Assembly (NCBI GenBank): GCA_958510825.1
Contig: OY294054.1
Location: 14,397,390-14,461,389 of the forward strand
DNA from: Brachypterus glaber
Taxonomy: Eukaryota > Arthropoda > Insecta > Coleoptera > Kateretidae
Direction of reading: 5' to 3'
Length of the DNA stretch: 64,000 nucleotides
In this document: positions 1 to 9,288 of the stretch, one piece after another
Numbering within the stretch: the first letter of the stretch is position 1
How the letters are laid out: each line of letters begins with the position of its first letter
Program-made: the position numbers and the translations under genes
The notes under the pieces: model-generated
Databases searched by the model: none
Told to the model about the DNA's origin: nothing
The model's input: only the letters and a program-made list of their open reading frames with translations

Positions 1-180
1 ACCTTAGTACGACCCTGTGCGCATTAAGAGAACGCGAAACCCCACCACGGAGGCCGCGTTTAAGAGGAGAGAGTAGCCGGTTAATAGCGGGGCGTCGGGC
101 AGAGTGTGCGGGAATTTCAAGCGAGGAGTGAGTCGTGTGTTCGCGTAAAGAATGCTTTGTTTTAAGTGAATCTCCATACC
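1..180. other. GC- and CpG-rich block at the window edge, possible 5' exon end
   Basis: The first 150 bases or so are far richer in G, C and CpG than the AT-rich DNA that follows. A strong donor-like hexamer GTGAGT starts at 128 and a weaker GTAAAG at 146. There is no ATG before 151, so if it is an exon on the plus strand it would be untranslated leader. One frame is open from 3 to 128 but has no start. It could equally be the tail of an upstream feature cut by the window. Confidence 0.3.
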
Positions 181-1043
181 TAGGTATGTTTTATTGTCTA
201 AATATGAGTTTATTATTATAAATCATATTAAATTTCACATAGTTATGGGCAAACGTTATAAGTATTTTACAAATTGATTAAAAGTAAATTTCATGTTTTT
301 TACGCAATTTCCAGAGGTACATTTTGAATGTGATATGTCCTGGAAGCTTTGTTTGTACATAAAATAAAATTAAATGTCTAGAGATAGACAATATCTAAAA
401 TTTTGTACTTGAAAAGGCTTATTTTTAAATAAGGAAATATTTTTTTGCTTTCCCATTATGAAAATTTTCAAAATTTCGGAAAGCCTGTTATTTTTTGCGT
501 ATGTTTAGATAAATAGAGCTACATTCTAGTGTAAAACTATTAAATATAGATGCAGCCATATAATGTTTTTCATACGAAGCTTTTGTTTAATAAATTTAAT
601 CTATAGGTACAATTTTTTTGAATCAATCATATATATGCACATTTAAAAATGAAATAAAAGTTGACGAATTTAATTGAAAAAATAGGAGTTTTTATTTAAT
701 AGGAACAATCTACCTTGTAATTTGGTTTATATCTAGTCCTGAAAAACAGTTTTTTGTTTAGTTTATCTGTTGCATAGCTACAAACAAGCTGTGAAGGTAT
801 ATAATGCTTCGCGTTCCATTGTACACTTTGACATACAAATTATATTCTAAAATAATTATAACTTTCTTCTGAATGTTAAATAAAGCATAGATAAATAAGT
901 TACTTAATAAGGGTACATACATTAAGATCCAAACTAAATAATGGAACAAGCCCACACACATGATAGGTAGGAGAAAGTTATCAAAAATCAGTATAAAATA
1001 TATCGCCAATTAGCGAAAAAGAGTATTAAGTAACCTCGAAGAG
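181..1043. other. AT-rich intergenic or intronic sequence
   Basis: No supported gene. Open frames here are short and made of AT-rich codons. The only recognisable item is one copy of the TATGTAATGC hairpin motif at about 785-823. Confidence 0.6.
785..823 (+). repeat. Dispersed ATGCTTCGC hairpin motif, copy 1
   Basis: This short block is shared with about 7090-7120, 14104-14140, 26873-26900, 35233-35261 and 60947-60987. The common core is close to GTGAAGATATGTAATGC followed by TTCGCATTCC. AATGC and GCATT flank a three-base centre, so each copy can form a tight hairpin. It is probably a conserved piece of an old repeat family. Confidence 0.5.
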
Positions 1044-1053
1044 ACCGTCGAGT

Positions 1054-2108
1054 AGGGCATTGTAAAATGTCCAAACACTTTTTTTTAATTTTTCATATGT
1101 ACCCACCCTATGTTGTTTCAATTGAAAAACTATGCTCGCGAACCAAATTTTAGGTTACTAGAATATTTTTTCACCCCTGCCCAACTCGGTTTAATGATTC
1201 AACAAAACACAGGCACACGAAACAAAAAAGTTCTCGTCCACCAGACTCGACAAACATTTCTATACGTTTTTAGGGTCGCTGAATCCGAATCTGAAGTTTG
1301 TTTGGCTCGGTCATATCGAATTTCGTTCTTAACCTCAAAAAAGTGATAAAATGTATCAACTTTCATCACTTTTTTGAAGGTATTAACGAAATGCGATTTG
1401 ACCGAGTCAAAGCAACTCCGGATATGGATTCAGCGACTCCACAAACGTATAGAAATGTTTGTCTCGTCTGGTGGACTAGACCTTTCGTTCCTAAACTTAA
1501 AAAAGTGATGAAAAGTATTTCAAGTTACATTCCTTTTTTAAGGTAAGAAACGAAATGCGATCTGACCGAGTCAAACCAACTCCGGATTTGGATTCAGCGA
1601 CCCAAAAACGTAAAAAAATGTTTGTATTTTCTGGTGAACAAGACCTTTTTTTTCGTGTTTAAACACCGTGCACAGGACCACGAAAAAAAAGTCTTGTCCA
1701 CCCGACGAGACTAACATTTTTATACGTTTTTGGGGTCGCTAAATTCAAATCCGGAGTTGGTTTGACTTGGTCAGATCGCATTTTGTTAATATCTTCAAAA
1801 AAGTGATGAAAGTTTATACATTTTATCACTTTTTTGAGGTTAGGAATGAAATGCGATCTGACCGAGCCAAACCAACGCCAGATTCAGATTCAGCGACCCC
1901 AAAAACATATAGAAATGTTTGTCAACTCTAGTGGACAAGCCCTTTTTTTCGTGTGCCTGTGTTTTTGTAGAATCATTAAACCGAGTTGGGCGGGGGCAAA
2001 AAATGTTCTAGTAACCTTAAATTTGGTACGCAAGCATAGTTTTTCAATTGAAATAACATAGGAGCGTGCATATGAAAAATAAAAAAAAGTGTTTTTTTGC
2101 AATGCCCT
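1054..2108. mobile_element. Foldback-type element with long inverted arms and 10-bp target duplication
   Basis: The element begins AGGGCATTG and ends with the reverse complement CAATGCCCT. It is flanked on both sides by ACCGTCGAGT (1044-1053 and 2109-2118), a 10-bp target-site duplication. The inverted arms extend for well over 150 bp with indels. The interior is a chain of about five copies of an 80-100 bp unit containing GCGATCTGACCGAG and AAATGTTTGTC. Their orientations alternate: reverse at about 1262-1335, forward at 1383-1465 and 1546-1625, reverse at 1690-1790, forward at 1846-1935. No transposase is present, so it is non-autonomous. The architecture recalls insect foldback elements. 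A Mutator-like origin is also possible from the target length. Confidence 0.8.
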
Positions 2109-2121
2109 ACCGTCGAGTCTA

Positions 2122-2333
2122 CTGATAAGAGTTTATTTGTGTCAACAAAATATTTAGTTGGATATAGCCAAATTGAATTATTTGGTTGTGACAAATAAAT
2201 TTTATTTCTGTCAAATAAACTATTTTGTTCCCATTAGTAAATCATTTTGAAATTAAAATATTTGTTTACATGAACTAAATATTTATTTGACTCAAATAAA
2301 ATTTGTTAATTGGCAATATCCTTTTTATCAGTG
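2122..2333 (-). mobile_element. MITE of about 210 bp with CACTGATAAAAAG ends
   Basis: This is the reverse-complement relative of the element at 44400-44607. Shared internal stretches include TTTATTTGTGTCAACAAAA and TTTAGTTCATGTAAACAAA. The right end CTTTTTATCAGTG is followed by TA. The left end lacks about two bases of the consensus. It lies immediately beyond the target duplication of the foldback element. Confidence 0.7.
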
Positions 2334-2339
2334 TAAGAT

Positions 2340-2720
2340 ATAAAATATATCATCGCGACTAGTAAAATGCTAACAATTTAAATAAAGGTTTATATTTTAA
2401 TGTGTTATTTTGTATGTCCAAGATTTATTTATTTATTTATCTATTTATTTATTTATACTCTTTCGGGATCCAATTAATTAGGTGTTTTATACTACGGGGT
2501 GTTATCATTTACAATAAATTTCAGTGCTTGTTTAGCCATTTAATATTTCATCCAGTGTTCAATGTTTTATACCTCATTCCTTCTTATTCCTCACATTCTT
2601 CATAAAAACCATACAAATAAACGGAATAAATTATAATTATTAATAATAATGCTCTAACCCATGAATTTAGATAAAAAATAATTTTAACCAAAAATTAGTT
2701 TTGACATTTACATTTTTTTT
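2340..2720. other. AT-rich sequence upstream of the candidate exon
   Basis: There is a short ATTT microsatellite at about 2425-2455 and otherwise nothing recognisable. The last 25 bases form a polypyrimidine tract in front of the splice acceptor at 2723-2724. Confidence 0.5.
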
Positions 2721-2724
2721 TTAG

Positions 2725-2807
2725 AAATTTTACGACATCTTCAAAAATAATTCGAAGACATTTTCAACCCGAGAGCTCTCAGTACAAGAAATCTACAGGA
2801 ATTTAGG
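2725..2807 (+). CDS. Candidate internal coding exon of an unidentified host gene
   Basis: An 83-bp segment is bounded by a strong 3' splice signal (a run of ten T then AG, ending 2724) and a near-perfect 5' splice site, AGG then GTAAGT, with GT at 2808-2809. The frame starting at the first base is open across the exon and encodes 27 residues with balanced composition (begins KFYDIF, ends EIYRNL), leaving two bases for a split codon. The other two forward frames contain stops. The surrounding DNA is AT-rich repeat, so this stands out in both splice signals and codon make-up. It has no ATG and cannot be a first coding exon. I do not recognise the protein. A chance splice-like pair remains possible. 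Confidence 0.55.
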
Positions 2808-2859
2808 GTAAGTGCCTTTTTTGATTATAATTATACACGGTAAAAATAAATTACATTAA

Positions 2860-3121
2860 ATTACATAGTCCCTAAATTGTAATATGTTGCCATAGACCGG
2901 AATGGTAAAAATTACATAGTCCGTAATGGTAATGTTTTGCATAGACCGGAACAGTAAAAATTACATAGTCCAAAATGGTAATATTTTGCATAGACTGGAA
3001 CGGTAAAACTATTCTATTCTAATCTATTCATAGTCCAGAATGGTAATATTTTGCATAGATCGGAACGCTAAAAATTATATAGTCCAGAATGGTAATATTT
3101 TGCATAGACCGGAACGGTAAA
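2860..3121 (+). repeat. Minisatellite, about five units of about 49 bp
   Basis: Each unit carries TTACATAGTCC, then GGTAATATTTTGCATAG, then CCGGAACGGTAAAA, with scattered substitutions. The third unit is interrupted by a short ATTCT run near 3010-3030. Confidence 0.8.
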
Positions 3122-3400
3122 GATCTATTGGTTGATAAAGATCGTAATTTATAATGAATGTAAATTTTAGGCCACAAATAAAGCATTTAAATATCGTACA
3201 TAAATAATATTTACATTTTTTTACACTTTAACCTAGCAGCATGCGTCGCTATCTCTCTAACAATAACAATATGAAACGGTCCGTCTCATGATGCGACGCC
3301 CTCTTGGTTATTGTCCAAAGCGCACGCGCGTCTTAAAATAACATAGCCCGACATTGTAAAATCATGTAAAAATATGTAAATCAATGTAAATATATTTTTT

Positions 3401-3530
3401 ACATTATTTTACATTCTTTTACATTCTTTTACATTCTTTTGCATTCTTTTACATTCTTTTACATTCTTTTACATTATTTTACATTATTTTACATTATTTT
3501 ACATTATTTTACATTATTTTACATTCTTTT
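3401..3530 (+). repeat. 10-bp satellite, 13 units of ACATTMTTTT
   Basis: The units stay in register for 130 bases. Fourth-to-fifth base variants are A or C, and one unit begins GCATT. A- and C-type units are clustered, which suggests local amplification. Confidence 0.9.
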
Positions 3531-3613
3531 AGAATAGAATAGTAAATTTAATATTCCGTACTATGTAAATTCATATATTTTTACACTATTTTACATGCAG
3601 TTTTTACAGTGTA

Positions 3614-4340
3614 GAGACGTATTTGTATGATTTACACCCTTAAATTAATCCTATGCTTTATAGTTTATTATATCGAAGGAAACTAAGTTAATTGTCCTTT
3701 TTAAAAATATTTTAACTTGGTTTTTTACGGCCTTACAAATCGTATTGGTCAATCAGACCGGTCTTAAAAATTTGATCTTTTTGATTGGCTCCTTTTTATT
3801 TGGCCCTTAAAACCACTTAAACATTTGGTCATTCCAACCTGAATTATTCCAATTTAACACTGAATTTATGAACTGTTACTTATCCGAATATATCCTATTC
3901 TATACAAATAAATTACACTGCTCTACAAAAAAAAAAGATTTTGTTTTATATGCGTCTGGCTATATTTGATGCTCTGATTTTGGAACCTTTTTTCGTTTTT
4001 CTCGATCAGCTCGTTTTTTTGAGATATAACGCCCAGTTTTTATAGTAAAAAAAATAATTTACGGCTAATTATTTTTTTTTGCCGTGGGGCTCTAAGCTAA
4101 AAAAAAGTGGATTTAATATATATTTATCCAATACATACAGATAATGAGACAACTACCAGCTTTATTTTAAATAGATAAACTTAATAATAACCCCCGCGTG
4201 GCTTTTACTTTATTGAGTGGATAATTATTTATTTTACCCACTCAACTGTCACTTGTCAAATTATTTTCTTGTAAATGTCATTAAAATTTTTAATAAAAAT
4301 ATGAATTTCTAAGCTATTTATTGGATAAAACCTTGTATGG
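3614..4340. other. AT-rich sequence, nothing recognised
   Basis: There are poly-A and poly-T runs and no supported gene or repeat, apart from possible remnants of AT-rich insect repeats. Confidence 0.5.
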
Positions 4341-4346
4341 CACTCA

Positions 4347-4444
4347 TGGGTAAACCAATATTGCCCTCTCGAAAATTAGCCTGCTTGGCTGACGCCTCGC
4401 AGGTTAATTTTCTCATGGGCAATATCTTACTTTACCCACTAGTA
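4347..4444. repeat. Inverted repeat around a GCCTGC/GCAGG core
   Basis: Left arm pieces ATGGGTAAA, CAATATTGCCC and GAAAATTAGCCTGC are mirrored on the right as GCAGGTTAATTTTC, GGGCAATAT and TTTACCCA, around a spacer of about 14 bases. This gives a hairpin about 95 bp long. Confidence 0.7.
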
Positions 4445-4704
4445 CCATAAATAACAATTATTCGTTTGTTTTTAATAGGCTTCTAAATTAATTTTTGCAT
4501 TTTTTCGATATATTTTTATATCAATACTAAAGATACTTTTTATATACAACCCTTACACAAATGTGCGGTTTATAAAAATAAAAAAAAATAGTTTTAATTC
4601 AGTGACGGAGATATATAGCAAACAAATATTTAGCACACGAAATTGATAGTTGATTCAAAATAAATAATAATTTCATATCAAAAAAATGGTGGACCAACAT
4701 CTCT

Positions 4705-4910
4705 TCGCATATAACTGACAGCTCTGTTTTACAATTGATATGACGGTTGCCTACACTGAGCGCGTGGAAAAAATCACTTTTCTGCTTGCTGTCATGGTAA
4801 CGAGCAGAAAAGTAAAATACTAAGAAATAGGTTAAGTCTGAAAACTTTATTTGTTTTTGTAGAAATGTTAACTTTTCTATTAGATCATAGAAAAAATATA
4901 TTTTTGAAAA
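4705..4910 (+). repeat. Dispersed repeat, paired with 6437-6640
   Basis: The two blocks share CTTGCTGTCATGGTAACGAG, AGAAAAGTAAAAT, CTAAGAAATAGGT and CTTTTCTATTAGATC in the same order and spacing, with diverged sequence between. Confidence 0.75.
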
Positions 4911-5029
4911 AAAAAGGCTGCTAGGTGAGGGTGGTAAAACTAAAATTTTGTTTCTTACAAAAAAAAAGTTGTAGAATTGAAAATAAAAATCCGCTGAAGA
5001 TTTTTTTAACGAATCATATAAATTATTTA

Positions 5030-5115
5030 TCTATGGTAATTTTTGACAATTTTGGAAATTTGAAAACTATCGTATAATACTCCTTTAGCTCGATAACTGT
5101 GTAGAGTAGGTATAA
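5030..5115 (+). repeat. Dispersed repeat with GAAAACTATCGTATAATACTC
   Basis: It is related to 7530-7620 and to 24455-24530 with its duplicate near 32735-32810. The shared order is a TTTTGACAATTTT-like stretch, a GAAACTACC-like stretch and TATAATACT. Confidence 0.5.
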
Positions 5116-5257
5116 AAAAGCATGAGTACCAATGTTTAATTTGCATTGAACTGTAAAAATCGTAATTACAGATTTACTGACCTTTGAAATTATTTCGGTA
5201 GCAGAAAATATACAAGGTGGTCCATTTATGATAATCCTAAATATTTTAATAAGTATA

Positions 5258-5681
5258 CACGGAAAAAAAAATTATAGCTAGGAGCGCTATAACACACATA
5301 CCAAGCAAATTATAATCGCTTATTATATAAATACAAGGCTTTCTCTTACAATTATGGCAGTCAATGTAAAAATTTATATGAAATACTTTAATTGTTTAGT
5401 GAATAATAAAATATAACAAATAGTATGGCATTTATAGCTTAAATAGATTTAATTATTGTCCGTGCTAATAATTTTTATAATATAATAAAATTTCTGTAAA
5501 TTTATAATAGTGCCTGTAATAAATATAATCGTGTCTGTAATATATATAATCGTTTCCAATTTATTTTTAACATTATTAGTTATTGTGTCCCTTATAATCT
5601 ATAGCTTAAATCACTATAATTTTCCACTGTTACCAAATATCTTATAATGTATAGCGCAGAGCCCACTAATTTCTTTCCGTG
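5258..5681. mobile_element. MITE with CACGGAAA/TTTCCGTG ends
   Basis: The terminal inverted repeat CACGGAAAAAAAAATTA pairs with TAATTTCTTTCCGTG at the other end. TA flanks both ends. The interior is AT-rich with repeated TATAAT-type words. Its right TA (5682-5683) is also the left TA of the next element. Confidence 0.75.
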
Positions 5682-5824
5682 TACAGGGTGATTTACAAAT
5701 AAGGTACAAAATTTTAAAGCTTGATTCTAGATCCAAAAATATAAAGAAAGGTTGGTCCCGAAAATGAGCCCTAAGGGCGCTACGGCACTCCTAAATCTGG
5801 AGAGTAGATTTTATTTAATGTCTC

Positions 5825-6024
5825 NNNNNNNNNNNNNNNNNNNNNNNNNNNNNNNNNNNNNNNNNNNNNNNNNNNNNNNNNNNNNNNNNNNNNNNNNNNN
5901 NNNNNNNNNNNNNNNNNNNNNNNNNNNNNNNNNNNNNNNNNNNNNNNNNNNNNNNNNNNNNNNNNNNNNNNNNNNNNNNNNNNNNNNNNNNNNNNNNNNN
6001 NNNNNNNNNNNNNNNNNNNNNNNN
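5825..6024. other. Assembly gap of exactly 200 N
   Basis: The round size suggests a placeholder. It falls inside a palindromic element, a kind of sequence that often breaks assemblies. Confidence 0.95.
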
Positions 6025-6174
6025 TTTTCTATCTTGTCGTAAGTCTTTATTTTAAGACTCCACAATTGCAGAGTTGGTTGTCCTTAGAATCACGAGTCGG
6101 AACATCCACAGGGGACCAGACAAGTTTTTTGATAATGATCAATGCTGAAAATTAGGATTTTTTAAAAGGTTAGC

Positions 6175-6420
6175 ATTAAGGAGGGGGGTCGGGGGTGATT
6201 CCCCCCAGGTCCGGAGTTTTTGAGGGGGCTCGGATGTCCCGGATTTTGTCTGCGGGGGCTCGGATCTCAATCGAATTCGGGAAAAAGAAGTTAAACATTT
6301 TTGGGGGCGATGAGCTTTTTCTAATGACATCAAAATTTTTTGGTAGGGGTAAAAAAATTTTGGGGAGCCGATGAGCTTTTTTATTTAGTTATCAAAATTT
6401 TTGGTAGGGGTGAAAAAAGA
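6175..6420 (+). repeat. G-rich segment with a tandem repeat of about 58 bp
   Basis: GATGAGCTTTTT, ATCAAAATTTTTTGGTAGGG and a following A-run occur twice, at about 6300-6357 and 6359-6418. Upstream, GGGGGCTCGGAT occurs twice at about 6215-6265. Confidence 0.75.
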
Positions 6421-6436
6421 ACTTGGGGGCAATAAG

Positions 6437-6640
6437 GTTGACAGCTGTTTTACGATTGACTTGTCGGTTGCCTACACTCTAGCGCGCAAAATTCTATTTT
6501 GCGCTTGCTGTCATGGTAACGAGCAGAAAAGTAAAATGCTAAGAAATAGGTGTTTTTTCGGTCAAAAACCTTCATTTGTTTTTGTAAAAATTTTAACTTT
6601 TCTATTAGATCGTAGAAAAACAATATTTTTCGACGTCTTA
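6437..6640 (+). repeat. Second copy of the 4705-type repeat
   Basis: It matches 4705-4910 through CTTGCTGTCATGGTAACGAG and CTTTTCTATTAGATCGTAG. The open frame running through it is a by-product of the repeat, not a gene. Confidence 0.75.
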
Positions 6641-6689
6641 GAATCGGTCCTTAAAATGTTTTAACGTATTCCTGAGGCACCCTGTACGT

Positions 6690-7685
6690 GAAGAGCGATA
6701 GCGTGCGATAATTTAATTTTAACTTCTAAACCAAGCTTTTATGATTTAACTGGAGATGCTGAATTTATATCCCGAGCTCGAACTTAAGGTTAACTAAATA
6801 ATATCAGGCTTCAAACGGTCACAAAACCACATCAAAAACTGGAGGTATGAAGTTTACACAGGAAAAACGAACTTTCGAAATGTTACTCCGGCGCCTTTAT
6901 CAAAATTGACTCGTTGCATGTTAAAAGGTCATTATCGATGTTGTTTGACAAAATAAGTTACTAACACTATTTTATTCTACACGGAAAAAAATAATGAAAT
7001 GAAAATGGTCACCAGCTCTCCTTTTATTTGCGATACTAGCAACAAACTGTAGTCAGATCCGGAATCTCCATACTCAAATTAACTAAAAACAAGCTGTGAA
7101 GATATGTAATGCTACGCACAGTAAATGGTATGTTGCAAGAATAATTTTGAAAAAAAAAATTACATTTTTTATTGAAAACAAAAATTAGAAAAAAAAATTT
7201 TTTTCAAAAAAAAAATAGCTTTTTGTTTTTGGGGGGATTACTTTTAAAATTGTTAGAATTGATCCTTATAATAAAATAAATTTTTCCTAAAAAAGTTACG
7301 TTAATCGGATTTTTTTTTTCAGCTTTTTTCGATTTTTTTAAAAGTCTAACACCCCATAACTTTTTTGTTTTTGTTCTTTCCCTCGTAAAACTTGATTTTT
7401 ACTAAAAATTTCATGACGATCGAATATTCGTTCTCGAGATATCGTGTCTACAAAAATCGTGACATCAGATGGACAGACAAAAATTTCTTATTTTTTCATG
7501 AAACAAATTTTTATACAAGAATTTTTTTATCTAGGACAATTTTTGTAAATTTTTGAAAATTCGAAACTACCGCATAATACTCTTCTAGCGCAGGCACTGT
7601 AAATAGTATAGTATATAAAAATTAGCAGAAAAAAATTTATAAGCCTGAGTATTTTTTTTTTTCAGAAAATAATTTAAAGATTAAA
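6690..7685. other. AT-rich sequence with old repeat remnants
   Basis: It contains one ATGCTACGC hairpin motif at about 7090-7120 and the GAAACTACC type repeat at about 7530-7620. No gene is supported. Confidence 0.5.
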
Positions 7686-8187
7686 ATAATTATTGGCACT
7701 TTAAGAAATTTTTCACATATATTTCATTATAACTTATTAAATATTTCATGTTATCAAGAATAAAATATTTTACATCATTTGATAGTTATTCTATTTTATA
7801 TATTATATAAAATTTAAACTGATATCTTAGTAATATTAAAGAATTTTTTTAATTAATTACAAGAATACACAATTTCGTATTATTGGCACCTTTTTGCTAA
7901 TGATTGGCATCCAAATTTTCCTATTATTGGCACCTAATTTTTGCTTTAAAGTAACGGAAAACAATTACTGAGTACCTGCTTTTTGTTGAATAATAAACAT
8001 TTTAGTATCAAAATAAAATATTTAAATTGGAATATTGCAGTTCTATACATATTAACTAAAGGCTGTAAACAAAAAGTCAAATTTATTTTTGAACTACAAA
8101 ATTCTATATATCTTTATATTAAAGTTAAAATATTAATTACCTAATACTAATTTGTATCTATAAAATAATACTTAGTTATCTAGGTTG

Positions 8188-9288
8188 CAGGCTGCAAAAC
8201 AGAAGGCAGCACTAGAGACGCAAAAGCGAAATCTAGGTGAACCCGGTACAAGTGGAGGAAAAGCTGGGGGCGTGAGAATGCCCCCAATTACGCCGAAACC
8301 TGTTACCGCGAAAAAACAAGGGGGGAAGGATCAGAAAGCTCCCAAAAGGAGCAGATCTGAATCGAGAACCCCACAAGGAAGAAGGCCAGCCAAGCTCAGC
8401 AGGGGAGCGGAAGCACCCAGCTACAAAGCGGCCTTATCAGGGTTGAAAATGGCTATTGTAGCCGAGGGATTCCCTGAGAATGCTATTTCTGAGGAGCAGA
8501 CAGAAGCACTCAAAGCAGCAATCGTGGGCAAAATTGATGACATACCCGAAGGGGGACCGTCACCTATGTTTGAACACGTATATCGACAGGGAGGGGCAGT
8601 GATTATCATCTGCACGGACCAGGACACTAGCGACTGGTTGCGTGCGGTGATACCACAAACCCAACCCTGGGCAGGGGCCAAGCTTGCGGTAATGAAGGCA
8701 ACGGAGTTACCCAAGCTGGTAAGGGCAGGGGTATGGATCCCGGGACCGGTAACGGAACCGGCCAAAGTCCTGAAAAGGCTGCAGACCCAAAACAAGGGTC
8801 TTCAGACTGCCGGTTGGAAGGTCGTTGATGCCAAGGCCGACGCAAAGGGTCAGAACTTGGTCATCACCATGGGCGAAGGCTCATGGAAGACGATTCTGGA
8901 TCGGGGCAACAAACTCGCCTATACCCTAGGCAGAATACAATTTTGGGCCATCGGTGGAACAAAAGATAAGGGGGCTGCAACGAGTAAAACTCAGGGAGAA
9001 GCAACGAAAGGGAATGCCGAAAGGGAGGATCCGACAGGAACTCCCATGGAAGTAGACCCTAAAACTGCGGAAACCGGGGCGGAAGTTGCAGTCCCTGGTC
9101 CGATAACAGGACCAGAACCCATTGCCCAGCAGGAGCCTAGCGATACTGCAGGGCAAGAAATTCCATCAGGGTCAGCAAATGATCCAGAGCTGATGGAACA
9201 AGAAACTGGGGGCGTAAGTGGACCAGACACCAGAAAGGGAACGGAGGAACCTGCTGGTGAGAAGCCTGTAGAAGAAAGCCAATGCTGA
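8188..9288 (+). CDS. LINE ORF1 (gag-like), N-terminus missing
   Basis: The frame runs open from the insertion junction at 8186 to a TGA ending at 9288, about 366 residues. No ATG lies near the left edge; the first in-frame one is at 8278, so the true start was lost by 5' truncation. The first 75 residues are basic and rich in K, R, P and G (RNA-binding-like). A compact middle domain follows, at about residues 80-255, with KMAIVAEGFP, VYRQGGAVIIICTDQDT and LQTAGWKVVDAKAD. It resembles the DUF4780-type domain found in insect retroelement ORF1 proteins. The last 110 residues are acidic, rich in P, G, T and E, and probably disordered. No CCHC zinc knuckles are visible, although many relatives have them. 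It would act as the nucleic-acid chaperone of the retrotransposon particle. It overlaps ORF2 by seven bases. Confidence 0.8.
   Translation, partial: QAAKQKAALETQKRNLGEPGTSGGKAGGVRMPPITPKPVTAKKQGGKDQKAPKRSRSESRTPQGRRPAKLSRGAEAPSYKAALSGLKMAIVAEGFPENAISEEQTEALKAAIVGKIDDIPEGGPSPMFEHVYRQGGAVIIICTDQDTSDWLRAVIPQTQPWAGAKLAVMKATELPKLVRAGVWIPGPVTEPAKVLKRLQTQNKGLQTAGWKVVDAKADAKGQNLVITMGEGSWKTILDRGNKLAYTLGRIQFWAIGGTKDKGAATSKTQGEATKGNAEREDPTGTPMEVDPKTAETGAEVAVPGPITGPEPIAQQEPSDTAGQEIPSGSANDPELMEQETGGVSGPDTRKGTEEPAGEKPVEESQC

Larger units (their letters stand above)
2836..3611. mobile_element. Non-autonomous TIR element containing two internal satellite arrays
   Basis: The ends CACGGTAAAAA and TTTTTACAGTG form an imperfect terminal inverted repeat flanked by TA on both sides. 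Two unrelated tandem arrays lie inside, at 2860-3121 and 3401-3530. There is no coding capacity. Confidence 0.6.
5684..6684. mobile_element. CAGGGTG-ended TIR element interrupted by an assembly gap
   Basis: The left end CAGGGTGATTT and following bases resemble an arm of the complete element at 31943-32674, including GGTTGGTCC and ATGAGCCCTAAGGG. The right end GGCACCCTG is followed by TA at 6685-6686. The interior holds 200 N, a G-rich tandem segment and the second copy of the 4705-type repeat. Boundaries are tentative because of the gap. Confidence 0.5.

Noticed and set aside
758..1009. 83-codon minus-strand frame with hydrophobic residues
   Set aside because: AT-rich codons encode hydrophobic residues by default. 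It has no splice or promoter context and overlaps the dispersed hairpin motif.
3401..3530. CRISPR-like array
   Set aside because: The 10-bp units are contiguous with no unique spacers, in a eukaryotic MITE.
8421..9230. Minus-strand frames opposite LINE ORF1
   Set aside because: Shadows of the real plus-strand coding sequence.
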